Of a DNA stretch of 64,000 nucleotides, positions 54,288 through 64,000 are shown piece by piece. Position 1 is the stretch's first letter. Each line of letters opens with the position of its first letter. The notes beneath the pieces are model-generated. The model searched no databases and was not told where the DNA came from. It was given only the letters and a program-made list of their open reading frames with translations. The position numbers and the translations under genes were made by a program. The stretch covers positions 434,001 to 498,000 of the forward strand of contig NZ_JAMXQS010000002.1 of NCBI RefSeq assembly GCF_024053505.1, given 5' to 3'. This stretch comes from Mesorhizobium liriopis. Lineage in GTDB: Bacteria > Pseudomonadota > Alphaproteobacteria > Rhizobiales > Rhizobiaceae.

Positions 54288-55123
54288 TGCGTAAGGACCG
54301 GCCTGTTCTCACCGTCGTGCTGTGGCTGCTTCTAAGCCTCGCCACGCTGTTTCCCATCTACTGGTTGTTCGTGATCTCGGTGAAGCCGGCGGTCGATCTC
54401 TTTTCAACGCCGAGCCTGATCCTCGATCAGGCCTTCTGGGGCAACTATGCCAAGGTGCTGACCGACGACACGCTCCGTCGCTACATGATCAATTCGGTGA
54501 TCATCTCATCGGGCAACGCGCTGCTCGTGACCGTGCTCGCCTTCATGGCCTGCTACGCGCTCTCGCGCTATGATCTCGCGGGCAAGGAGAACATCTTCTT
54601 CTGGACCATCACCAACCGCATGGCGCCGGCGGCGGTTTTCCTTCTGCCCTTCTTCCTGCTTTTCACGCAGGTTTTCGTGATCGGTGAGTTCCGGCTCTAC
54701 GACTCGCGGATCGGCATGATCCTGCTCTACTGCACCTTCAACCTGCCTTTCGCCATCTGGACGCTTAGGCCCACCATCGACGGCATCCCGAAGGAACTGG
54801 ACGAAGCCGCGACCGTGGATGGCGCGTCCACATGGCAGGTGATCCGCGAAGTGGTGTTCCCGCTCGCAAGGCCGGGGCTCGCGGTGACGCTGATCCTGAC
54901 CTGGGTCTTCGCCTGGAACGAATTCCTTCTGGCCGCGACGCTGACGAGCTTCAATGCGCGCACGATCACCACCGGCCTGTCCGAATATGTCACCACGACC
55001 GGCACCGAATGGGGCATGATGGCCTCCGTCGCCATCATCACGCTGATCCCGGCACTCATCGTCTTCGCGGTGGTGCAGCGCCACATCGTGGCAGGCCTCA
55101 CCTTCGGCGCGGTGAAGGAGTAG
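54287..55123 (+). CDS. CUT1-type sugar/polyol ABC permease 2 (SmoG-like)
   Basis: A 278-residue MalG/UgpE-type permease with six helices. The EAA loop reads [26 protein letters not shown]. The first helix starts at residue 7 ([19 protein letters not shown]). It shares a transcript with permease 1, overlapping by one base, and is five bases ahead of a small membrane-protein gene. Confidence 0.9.
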   Translation: MRKDRPVLTVVLWLLLSLATLFPIYWLFVISVKPAVDLFSTPSLILDQAFWGNYAKVLTDDTLRRYMINSVIISSGNALLVTVLAFMACYALSRYDLAGKENIFFWTITNRMAPAAVFLLPFFLLFTQVFVIGEFRLYDSRIGMILLYCTFNLPFAIWTLRPTIDGIPKELDEAATVDGASTWQVIREVVFPLARPGLAVTLILTWVFAWNEFLLAATLTSFNARTITTGLSEYVTTTGTEWGMMASVAIITLIPALIVFAVVQRHIVAGLTFGAVKE

Positions 55124-55128
55124 GGCGG

Positions 55129-55386
55129 ATGGAGCAGTCACCCAATCTCGACGTGCCCGTCGATCTCGATGCGGTGGACGAGGAGGCGGCGCTGAAGGCT
55201 GCCAAGCCACAGCGGCGCGGCTTCCTGCCCATCGTCACCAACTGGTTCGACCGGCTCTTCATCGGCATCTACCTGTTCGTGGCACTCGAACTCTTCTGGA
55301 TGCGCTTTCTCGAACAATCGATCCCGCTGACGGTCTGCCACGTGGTCGCCGTGCTGCTCGGCGCGCTGATCGTGTGGAAGGGCTGA
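55129..55386 (+). CDS. Small two-helix membrane protein in the polyol transporter operon
   Basis: An 85-residue protein with an acidic N-tail (~35 residues) and two hydrophobic helices (about residues 42-58 and 65-83: IGIYLFVALELFWMRF and TVCHVVAVLLGALIVW). I do not recognise the family, but similar short membrane proteins sit between permease and dehydrogenase genes in some alphaproteobacterial polyol operons. ATG 55129 overlaps a GGCGG stretch rather than a clean ribosome site and lies five bases after the permease stop. It could be an accessory of the transporter. Confidence 0.65.
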   Translation: MEQSPNLDVPVDLDAVDEEAALKAAKPQRRGFLPIVTNWFDRLFIGIYLFVALELFWMRFLEQSIPLTVCHVVAVLLGALIVWKG

Positions 55387-55416
55387 ATTGAGATCTTTCG
55401 GAATGGAGCAGGAAAC

Positions 55417-56460
<1,044 letters not shown>

Positions 56461-56490
56461 GAATAGGCAAAGAGGGGGAGGAGACAGGCC

Positions 56491-57552
<1,062 letters not shown>

Positions 57553-57561
57553 GGGGCGATC

Positions 57562-58287
57562 ATGGATTTCTCGGGCAAGCGCGTGATCGTGACGGGTGCC
57601 GGCAAGGGAATCGGCCGCGCGACCGCACTCATGCTGGCACGGCGCGGCGCCACGGTTATCGCCGTCACGCGGTCGGCCACTGATCTCGAAACGCTGGCCG
57701 GCGAGATCGCTTGCGAGACGATTGCGGTCGATCTGGCTGACGCTGACGCCACTCGCGAGGCGGCGCGAAAGGCACTGCCCGCCGATCTTCTCGTCAACTG
57801 TGCGGGCACCACCGAGCTGGAATCCTTTCTCGACGTTTCGGTCGAGAACTTCGACCTTCTTTATGCCGTCAACACCCGTGCTCCGATGATCGTGGCGCAG
57901 GAATATGCGCGCGAGCGGGTGGAGCAGGGGCTCGGCGGGGCCATCGTCAACGTGTCGAGCGTCGCGGCATTTGTCGGCATCCCCGACCACGCCGCCTATT
58001 GCGCGTCCAAGGCCGGCCTCGACGGGCTGACTCGTGTGATGGCGAAGGAACTGGCGCCCAAGGGTATCCGGGTGAACGGTGTGCATCCCACCGTCACGTT
58101 GACGCCCATGGCGGTGAAAGCCTGGAGCGATCCCGACAAGGCGGCGGGCATGATGGCACGCATTCCCGTCGGCCGCTTCGCCGAGCCGGACGACATCGCC
58201 GAAGTGATCCTGTTTCTCCTGTCCGACGAGGCGGCCATGGTCAACGGCCTCTCCATGCCGGTGGATGGCGGCTACATGATTGCCTGA
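57562..58287 (+). CDS. SDR closely resembling L-xylulose reductase (DCXR)
   Basis: A 241-residue SDR with the DCXR features: VTGAGKGIGRA (10-20), LLVNCAGTTELESFLDV, S133, Y146 and K150 in AAYCASK, and the C-terminal block reading HPTVTLTPMAVKAWSDPDKA then RIPVGRFAE. This matches animal dicarbonyl/L-xylulose reductase closely, so it probably interconverts L-xylulose and xylitol or a similar ketose/polyol pair with NAD(P)H. It lies nine bases after the ABC ATPase gene. Confidence 0.85.
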   Translation: MDFSGKRVIVTGAGKGIGRATALMLARRGATVIAVTRSATDLETLAGEIACETIAVDLADADATREAARKALPADLLVNCAGTTELESFLDVSVENFDLLYAVNTRAPMIVAQEYARERVEQGLGGAIVNVSSVAAFVGIPDHAAYCASKAGLDGLTRVMAKELAPKGIRVNGVHPTVTLTPMAVKAWSDPDKAAGMMARIPVGRFAEPDDIAEVILFLLSDEAAMVNGLSMPVDGGYMIA

Positions 58288-58329
58288 CTCCGCCGCGCAT
58301 AGGGAAATGGCGAGGGAGGAGCCGAGCCT

Positions 58330-60057
58330 GTGAAGAAGCTGATCAACGCGCCGCATAGCGTCGTGCCCGACATGCTGGCAGGGCTCGTGGCACAATCGCC
58401 AGACCTTGCCCTGATCGCCGCAGACAATGTCGTTCTGCGCCACCCGCTGCCCGAACCGGAACGGCGATCGGTCGCGCTCGTTTCAGGCGGCGGCAGCGGG
58501 CATGAACCGGCGCATGCGGGCTATGTCGGCGCAGGCATGCTGACGGCGGCGGTCGCGGGCGACGTCTTTACCTCGCCCAGCACGGATGCCGTTCTCAGCG
58601 CGCTGCGTGCCTGTGCCGGACCGGCCGGCGCGCTTCTAATCGTCAAGAACTACACGGGTGACCGGCTCAATTTCGGCCTCGCCGCCGAGCTTGCGCGCAA
58701 TGAAGGCATTCCGACCGAGATCGTGGTGGTCGCCGACGACGTGGCCTTGCGCGACACGGTGGAGCCCGCACGACGGCGCGGCATCGCGGGCACGGTTCTC
58801 GTCCACAAGATCGCAGGTGCCGCGGCGGAAAAAGGAGCCTCGCTCAGTGAAGTGGCGCGCTTGGCCAGCCTCGCGGCCTCGCGCATAGGCTCCATGGGCG
58901 TCGCACTGGGCGCCTGTACGCTTCCTGCGGTCGGCCATCCCGGCTTCGCGCTCGGTGAAAACGAGATCGAATTGGGGCTTGGCATTCACGGCGAGGCAGG
59001 CGTGTCGCGCGCTTCCCTGCGCACGGCAGCGGAACTTGCGGAACTCATGATCGGCACGATCGCCGACGACCTTGCCCTCGCACCGGCAAGCCGGGTCGCA
59101 CTTCTGGTCAACGGGCTTGGTGCCACCCCGCCGATGGAGCTCGCGATCATGGCCGGTGAGGCGCTCGGCGCGCTTCGCCGGCGTGGCATCGGTGTCGAGC
59201 GCGTTTGGACCGGGACCTTTCTGTCTGCACTCGACATGCCGGGCTGTTCCCTTTCGGTGCTCGCGCTCGATCCCGAATTGTTGCCGCTTCTCGATGCTCC
59301 GACCGAAGCCCCCGCTTGGCCGCGCGGCGGTGCAACCGCACCGTATGGCGGGATCAACCTCGAAACACCCCGGCATTCTGGGGAGGCTTTAGCCGAACCG
59401 ACCCCGGCAGTTGGTACGGCAAGCGGCGAGGCTGTGCGACAGGCGGCAATCGCCGCCGCCCACGCGCTGATCGAAGCGGAAGCCCTGCTTGCCGATCTCG
59501 ACGCCAAGGCAGGTGATGGCGATCTCGGCAGCAGTCTCGCACGCGGTTCGCAAGCCGTGCTTGCTCTTCCTGCTTCCAGCTGGACCACGCCTTCTGCTGC
59601 CCTTTCGGCAATGGGACAGGCCTTGCGTCGGGCGATCGGTGGCAGTTCGGGGCCTTTCTATGCCACTGCCCTCCTGCGTGCCGCGCGTGCGCTCGAAGGC
59701 GCAAGCGACCCCTCGCCACGCGATGTCGCAACGGCGTTCAGCGAGGCGGTGGGTGCAATCGCCACGCTCGGCGGCGCACGTGTCGGCGACCGCACCATGC
59801 TCGACGCGCTCCAGCCCGCAGCAGATGCTTTCAGTGCTACTGTTGAAAGCGGATCAAGCCTGACTGTTGCGTGGGAAAACGCGGCGCGGGCTGCGGAGGA
59901 CGGCGCCGCCGCGACAGCCTCCATGCGCCCTCGGCTCGGCCGCGCCAGCTATCTCGGTGAACGCGCGCTCGGCATCGAGGACGGGGGCGCCCGTGCCGTC
60001 GCGATCTGGCTTGCCGCTGTTGCCGAAACCACATCCGCCGATGTCACACTCGGCTGA
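58330..60057 (+). CDS. Fused dihydroxyacetone kinase (DhaK-DhaL type)
   Basis: A 575-residue single-chain ATP-dependent kinase. The DhaK half (1-330) has SGGGSGHEPAHAG (52-64), NYTGD with D111, and H220 (GLGIHGEAG), which binds the carbonyl substrate covalently. The DhaL half (about 365-570) has the Mg/ATP-binding DAKAGDGDLGSSL and GGSSGPFYATAL. It phosphorylates dihydroxyacetone, or possibly a tetrulose: erythrulose kinases belong to this family. It starts at GTG 58330, with GAGGAGCC upstream. Its end overlaps the FGGY gene by 17 bases. Confidence 0.88.
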   Translation: MKKLINAPHSVVPDMLAGLVAQSPDLALIAADNVVLRHPLPEPERRSVALVSGGGSGHEPAHAGYVGAGMLTAAVAGDVFTSPSTDAVLSALRACAGPAGALLIVKNYTGDRLNFGLAAELARNEGIPTEIVVVADDVALRDTVEPARRRGIAGTVLVHKIAGAAAEKGASLSEVARLASLAASRIGSMGVALGACTLPAVGHPGFALGENEIELGLGIHGEAGVSRASLRTAAELAELMIGTIADDLALAPASRVALLVNGLGATPPMELAIMAGEALGALRRRGIGVERVWTGTFLSALDMPGCSLSVLALDPELLPLLDAPTEAPAWPRGGATAPYGGINLETPRHSGEALAEPTPAVGTASGEAVRQAAIAAAHALIEAEALLADLDAKAGDGDLGSSLARGSQAVLALPASSWTTPSAALSAMGQALRRAIGGSSGPFYATALLRAARALEGASDPSPRDVATAFSEAVGAIATLGGARVGDRTMLDALQPAADAFSATVESGSSLTVAWENAARAAEDGAAATASMRPRLGRASYLGERALGIEDGGARAVAIWLAAVAETTSADVTLG

Positions 60058-61528
60058 GATAGCCTCCACGCAGGCTTCGCCACGCTGCTTGGTTTTCGAC
60101 CTTGGCGGCGGCTCGGCACGGGCCATGCTTGCGCAACTGGAGGGCGGAACGATCCGCCTGACGGAGCTTCACCGTTTCACAGGCTACCAGACGCGGCTCG
60201 CCGACGGCCCGGCTCTGGACGTCTCGGCACTGCTGCGCGGCATCGATGCGGGGCTCGAAGCTGCGGCGGCGGCAGGTGGCGTGGATTCGATCGGGGCCGA
60301 TGGCTGGGGCGTGGATTTTGTTCTGCTGGATGAGCGCGGCATGCTCCTCGATCAGCCGCGCACGCATCGGCATCCGCGTGGACAGCATGGCTTGGCAGCG
60401 CTGACGGCGTCCGAACTCGAACGCATCGCAGAGAGCACCGGGATCCAGCTTCTGCCGATCGTTTCGCTGTTCCACCTGTGCGACTGGGCGAAAACCCATC
60501 CAGAGCTTGCCCGCAAGGCTGCACGCTTTCTGATGATCGCCGATCTCGTGGCATTACACTTATCAGGTGTTGCGGCTTGCGAATGGACACTGGCCCGCAC
60601 ATCGGGCCTCTTGTCCGCCAAGACCGGTGGCTGGGACAGGGCGATGCTTGCTTTTACGGGACTGCCGGAACAGGCTTTCGGCCCTCTTGTCGCTCCCGGC
60701 ACGGTGCTGGGACAACTCAGCCCGGCGCTTCAGTCTCGAACAGAATTGTCCGCCGCGCGCGTCGTCGCGGTCGCAGCCCACGACACCGCGAGTGCCGCCC
60801 TTTGCCTGGCACCTGCCGAGGACGAAGCGTTTCTTGTTTGCGGGTCGTGGATCCTCGTCGGCGCCGAAATCGCCGACGGCTCGATGCCGCTGGACGCACA
60901 GCAGCAGGGCTTCGGTCTCGAGGGCGGTGTCGAGGGGCGAGGCCTGCTGGTGCGATCACTGCAGGGCATGCATCTTCTTCGCGGCCTGCGTGACGCATGG
61001 GCACGCCGCACGGGCACCGAGCCGAGCTTTCCTGATATCGCCGAAGCAGCCGATAGGGCGAACCCTGCGGCCCCCGCCATCAATCCGTCAGACCCTCTTT
61101 TCGTCGATGCCGTCGACATGATCGAGGCTCTTCGAGCGCATTGCCCCAAGCTGAACCATGACGATCTGGGAGAGTTGGCCCGTGCCGTCTATGTCGGGCT
61201 TGCCGCCGAGGTGACCATATCGCTCGACCGTCTCGAAGAGCTCACCGGGCGACCCATCCGCCGCATCAGGCTGGGCGGCGGCGGTGCGGATGATCCGGTG
61301 CTTTGCCGGACGATTGCGAACGCGAGCGGCCGCGAAGTGCTGGCGGGTCCTGTCGAGGCGAGCGCGATGGGCAATGCCATGGCGCAATTCACCGCGCTTG
61401 GCGCCTTTGCATCGATGCGAGCCGCGCAGGCTCGCGGTTCTGCGGGCTGCGACATCCGCTCCTACCCGCCGAGCACATTCCGGCCGACCGCCGAACCTTC
61501 CATGCCGTACGAGAAGGGCTTCTCATGA
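60041..61528 (+). CDS. FGGY-family carbohydrate kinase, rhamnulokinase-like
   Basis: A 495-residue ketose kinase of the FGGY family, RhaB-like in layout: FDLGGGSARAML at the N-terminus, GADGWGVDFVLLD near residue 85, VAAHDTASAALC near 245, and RIRLGGGGADDPVLCR near 412 (the adenosine-binding GG motif). It probably phosphorylates a ketose at C1, making the aldolase substrate. ATG 60041 overlaps the DhaKL end by 17 bases, which supports coupling. Its own stop overlaps the aldolase start (ATGA). Confidence 0.86.
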   Translation: MSHSAEIASTQASPRCLVFDLGGGSARAMLAQLEGGTIRLTELHRFTGYQTRLADGPALDVSALLRGIDAGLEAAAAAGGVDSIGADGWGVDFVLLDERGMLLDQPRTHRHPRGQHGLAALTASELERIAESTGIQLLPIVSLFHLCDWAKTHPELARKAARFLMIADLVALHLSGVAACEWTLARTSGLLSAKTGGWDRAMLAFTGLPEQAFGPLVAPGTVLGQLSPALQSRTELSAARVVAVAAHDTASAALCLAPAEDEAFLVCGSWILVGAEIADGSMPLDAQQQGFGLEGGVEGRGLLVRSLQGMHLLRGLRDAWARRTGTEPSFPDIAEAADRANPAAPAINPSDPLFVDAVDMIEALRAHCPKLNHDDLGELARAVYVGLAAEVTISLDRLEELTGRPIRRIRLGGGGADDPVLCRTIANASGREVLAGPVEASAMGNAMAQFTALGAFASMRAAQARGSAGCDIRSYPPSTFRPTAEPSMPYEKGFS

Positions 61529-62199
61529 AGGATACAGCCGAACTGCGTCAGGCGATCTGCGATATCGGGCGCCGGGCCTGGGACAAGGGCATGGGTGCCG
61601 CCAATGACGGCAACATTTCCGTCCTGCTCGATGACGACACGCTGCTTTGCACTCCCACCGGCGTGTCCAAGGGGTTCATGACGCCCGACATGATCTGCCG
61701 CATCGACCGTAGAGGCGAGCCGCTGCCCGGCAACAGCACGAGGCCCTCGACCGAGACGCGCATGCATCTGTGCGTCTACCAGAGCCGCGAGGACGTGCGC
61801 GCGGTGGTTCATGCGCACCCGCTTTACGCCACGGTGCACGCCATATGCGGCAAGCCTCTGGTCCAGCAGATTATGCCGGAATCGACGATGTTCCTGGGCG
61901 AAGTGCCGCTGAGCCCCTATGCGCTGCCGTCCTCCGAAGCCTTGGCCGATGCGATCCGCCCTTATTTCGCGCGCCACGATGCGATCCTGCTCGAAAACCA
62001 CGGCGCGCTGTCTTGCGGCCACGACCTGCAATCTGCGTGGTTCAAGATGGAAGCGCTCGATTACTATGCCAAGGTCGTCTACCTCGCCGCCAATTACGGC
62101 GGCGCGCGCGAGTTCGACCAGAACCAGATCGACAAACTGATCGCCCTGCGTCGCGAGCGCTTCGACGCACCCGGCCGGCATCCTTTCATCGACCGCTGA
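61525..62199 (+). CDS. Class II aldolase, L-fuculose-1-phosphate aldolase-like
   Basis: A 224-residue zinc aldolase of the FucA/AraD family. Zinc ligands H96, H98 (VHAHP) and H159 (LENHG) and catalytic E77 (TRPSTETRM) are offset by four from FucA H92, H94, H155 and E73. ANDGNISV near residue 27 binds phosphate. It cleaves a ketose-1-phosphate to DHAP and a short aldehyde (glycolaldehyde from a ketopentose, lactaldehyde from a 6-deoxyhexose). It is coupled to the FGGY kinase by four bases. Confidence 0.9.
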   Translation: MKDTAELRQAICDIGRRAWDKGMGAANDGNISVLLDDDTLLCTPTGVSKGFMTPDMICRIDRRGEPLPGNSTRPSTETRMHLCVYQSREDVRAVVHAHPLYATVHAICGKPLVQQIMPESTMFLGEVPLSPYALPSSEALADAIRPYFARHDAILLENHGALSCGHDLQSAWFKMEALDYYAKVVYLAANYGGAREFDQNQIDKLIALRRERFDAPGRHPFIDR

Positions 62200-62222
62200 A
62201 ACGTATCGGGAGAACCGGCTCA

Positions 62223-62996
62223 ATGTACGCAAATAAGTTCAGGCTCGACAACCGCGTGGCCGTGGTCACCGGCGGCGGGCGCGGGATCGGGCTCGCCATC
62301 TGCGAAGCCTTGGCCGAATTCGGCGCGGAGATCGTGATCGGCGACATCGATCCGGCGGTGGGCCGCGCTGGCCGGCAAAAGCTCGAAGCCAAGGGATACA
62401 AGGCCACCGACCACGAGGTCGACGTTACCAAGCCGGACGATGTCGAACGCTTCGCCCAAACCGTGATCGGCAGGCATGGGCGCGTGGACATCCTCGTCGC
62501 CAATGCCGGCATCGCGCGCTCGGGGACCGCTGCCGAGGATGTCACAGACGAGCATTGGCTTCATGTGAACGATGTGAACTACAACGGCGTGTTCTGGTGC
62601 AACCGCGCTTTCGGCCGCCACATGCTGGCGAACGGCGGCGGCGCAATCGTCAATATCGGCTCGATGTCGGGCATCATCTCGAACCGGCCTCAGAAGCAGA
62701 CCTACTACAACGCGTCCAAGGCCGCCGTACACCAGCTGACTTCCTCGCTGGCGGCCGAATGGGCGGATCGCGGCGTGCGCGTGAACGCGGTGGCGCCGAC
62801 CTATATCGAAACCGAGATGACGAGCTACCGCAACGACAATGACGGCATGATCGACGTCTGGCTGCGCGACACGCCCATGCACCGCATGGGCCAGCCCGAC
62901 GAGATTGCGTCCGTGGTCCACTTCCTCGCGTCCGATGCTTCGAGCCTGATGACCGGCACGACCGTCGTTGCCGATGCCGGCTTCACCTGCTGGTGA
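62223..62996 (+). CDS. SDR, polyol dehydrogenase-like
   Basis: A 257-residue SDR with TGGGRGIG at residues 16-23, VANAG near 92, S147 (IGSMSG), Y162 and K166 (YNASK), and a C-terminus ADAGFTCW. It resembles sorbitol/arabitol and xylitol dehydrogenase-type SDRs in rhizobia. It starts at ATG 62223, 23 bases after the aldolase gene. It probably oxidises a polyol, or the polyol tautomer not handled by the zinc dehydrogenase. Confidence 0.85.
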   Translation: MYANKFRLDNRVAVVTGGGRGIGLAICEALAEFGAEIVIGDIDPAVGRAGRQKLEAKGYKATDHEVDVTKPDDVERFAQTVIGRHGRVDILVANAGIARSGTAAEDVTDEHWLHVNDVNYNGVFWCNRAFGRHMLANGGGAIVNIGSMSGIISNRPQKQTYYNASKAAVHQLTSSLAAEWADRGVRVNAVAPTYIETEMTSYRNDNDGMIDVWLRDTPMHRMGQPDEIASVVHFLASDASSLMTGTTVVADAGFTCW

Positions 62997-63083
62997 CAGA
63001 GGGACACATCGGGTAGCGCGAGTGCGCTGATACGGAGCAGGGCTGCATTGCGTTCCCTGCGGCCGCCATGGAGAAGGGGGAGC

Positions 63084-64000
63084 ATGAAGAAGCTTTTGAC
63101 CGTCGGCGAGATCCTGGTTGAGATCATGGCGACCGAGCAGGGGTTCGGCTTCCGCGAGCCGATCACACTGGTCGGCCCATTCGCGTCGGGCGCGCCTGCC
63201 ATCTTCATCGATCAGGTCGCTCGTTTCGGCCAGCCCTGCGCCATCATCAGTGCGGTCGGCAAGGACGATTTCGGCACGCTCTGCCTCGACCGGCTGCGCG
63301 GCGATGGCGTGGATGTTTCAGCTGTTTCGCAAGACCCCGAGCGGCCCACAGGCAGCGCCTTCGTGCGCTATCGCCCCGATGGCCAGCGCGATTTCGTGTT
63401 CAATATCCGCCACAGCGCCAATGCGTCCATTGCCGCGACAGAAGAAACCGAGCGCTTAATCGCGGGGTGCGATCATCTCCATGTCATGGGAACCGCACTC
63501 TTCTCGCAAGCCGTGATCGATCTCGTGCTGGACGCCGCGCGCCGCATCCGCGCGCGGGGTGGTACGATCTCGTTCGACCCCAATATCCGATCCGAACTCC
63601 TGCACCTGAGCGGCCTGCGCGAAGCGCTCGAAACCGTCTTCGCGATGGCCGATCTCTTCATGCCGAGCGGCAACGAGCTTTTTCTTTTCACCAAGGCGCA
63701 AACGGAAGAGGCGGCGATCCGCGAAATCCTCGATGGCGGAACGAAGGCCGTGGTCATCAAGCGCGGGCTCGAAGGCGCGAGCTGGTTCAGCCGGGATGGT
63801 CATGTCTCCGTTCCGGCCTACAGGGTCGAGGAGATCGACCCGACTGGTGCGGGCGACTGCTTTGGGGCCACTTTCGTTTGCTGCTGGCTGCGCGGAATGG
63901 CACCTGCCGAGGCCCTTGCCCTTGCCAATGCCAGCGGCGCGCTCGCCGTGCGGAAACGCGGACCGATGGAAGGGGCTGCAACTGCCGATGAGATCGCCAG
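63084..64000 (+). CDS. PfkB-family sugar kinase (3' truncated by the window)
   Basis: At least 305 residues of a PfkB/ribokinase-family kinase, with no stop before the window end. LLTVGEILVEIMA opens the fold, the family's first signature region is near residue 35 (ASGAPAIFIDQVARFG), and the second signature DPTGAGDCFGATF near residue 252 holds the catalytic Asp and anion hole. It likely phosphorylates a ketose at C6 or C1, offering a second exit besides the FGGY-aldolase route. ATG 63084 has AAGGGGGAG upstream and follows an 87-base gap after the SDR gene containing a small GCAGGG/CCCTGC hairpin. Confidence 0.88.
   Translation, partial: MKKLLTVGEILVEIMATEQGFGFREPITLVGPFASGAPAIFIDQVARFGQPCAIISAVGKDDFGTLCLDRLRGDGVDVSAVSQDPERPTGSAFVRYRPDGQRDFVFNIRHSANASIAATEETERLIAGCDHLHVMGTALFSQAVIDLVLDAARRIRARGGTISFDPNIRSELLHLSGLREALETVFAMADLFMPSGNELFLFTKAQTEEAAIREILDGGTKAVVIKRGLEGASWFSRDGHVSVPAYRVEEIDPTGAGDCFGATFVCCWLRGMAPAEALALANASGALAVRKRGPMEGAATADEIA

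Overview
The window is GC-rich and almost fully coding, with short intergenic gaps, many ATGA/TGATG gene overlaps and frequent GTG/TTG starts. The gene content points to an alphaproteobacterium of the Hyphomicrobiales (Rhizobiales), probably a Phyllobacteriaceae/Rhizobiaceae-like chromosome or chromid. The evidence is an exoL-exoA-exoM-exoP succinoglycan-type block, an Atu4866-family protein, a complete urtABCDE urea transporter, a fused DhaK-DhaL kinase, and two carbohydrate ABC systems of rhizobial type. Genus is not resolved. I saw no rRNA, tRNA, CRISPR array, transposase or phage gene.

Layout. 0.2-5.7 kb (+): exopolysaccharide genes exoL, exoA, exoM, exoP, meeting a convergent PPP-family phosphatase. 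6.7-10.0 kb (+): a MarR/MFS/HlyD (EmrRAB-like) efflux operon behind a candidate MarR operator. 10.1-13.8 kb (-): YihY membrane protein, AidB-type acyl-CoA dehydrogenase, DUF72. 13.9-18.8 kb: aldo-keto reductase, Atu4866 protein, SDR/LysR divergent pair, DbpA-like DEAD-box helicase. 19-23.6 kb (-): a two-domain aldehyde dehydrogenase with deoC, and a YbdK-type carboxylate-amine ligase. 23.9-29.8 kb (+): urtABCDE, preceded by a textbook sigma-54 promoter. 30-34 kb: small secreted, proline-rich and membrane proteins, an orphan receiver, a cold-shock protein, and a DUF4394 / ECF sigma / anti-sigma unit.

34.3-64 kb is a continuous carbohydrate/polyol catabolic island made of two halves. Half A (34.3-47.6 kb) has a CUT2 (FrcBCA-like) transporter, a SorC-family regulator, a LacD/YihT-like class I aldolase, a ROK kinase fused to a P-loop kinase, a second ROK kinase, a ribulose-phosphate-3-epimerase-like protein, a TIM-barrel isomerase, a Gfo/Idh/MocA dehydrogenase, an alpha/beta hydrolase, an SDR and a GMC oxidoreductase. 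Half B (47.6-64 kb) has a ROK repressor, a D-tagatose/D-psicose 3-epimerase family enzyme and two SDRs on the minus strand. Divergent from them is a CUT1 polyol-type transporter with a sorbitol/xylitol-type dehydrogenase, an L-xylulose-reductase-like SDR, DhaKL, an FGGY (RhaB-like) kinase, a FucA-like class II aldolase, another SDR and a PfkB kinase cut off by the window end.

The simplest reading of half B is polyol uptake, oxidation to a ketose, C3-epimerisation if needed, C1-phosphorylation, and retro-aldol cleavage to DHAP plus a short aldehyde, with DhaKL recovering free dihydroxyacetone or phosphorylating a tetrulose. Half A takes up another sugar or derivative and passes it through oxidation, epimerisation, phosphorylation and aldol cleavage. 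The exact substrates cannot be read from sequence. The most unusual items are the ROK/P-loop kinase fusion, ROK kinases whose usual E-x-G-H glutamate is His or Gln, paired palindromes bracketing the SorC gene, and a GC-rich stem-loop after each of the three solute-binding-protein genes.
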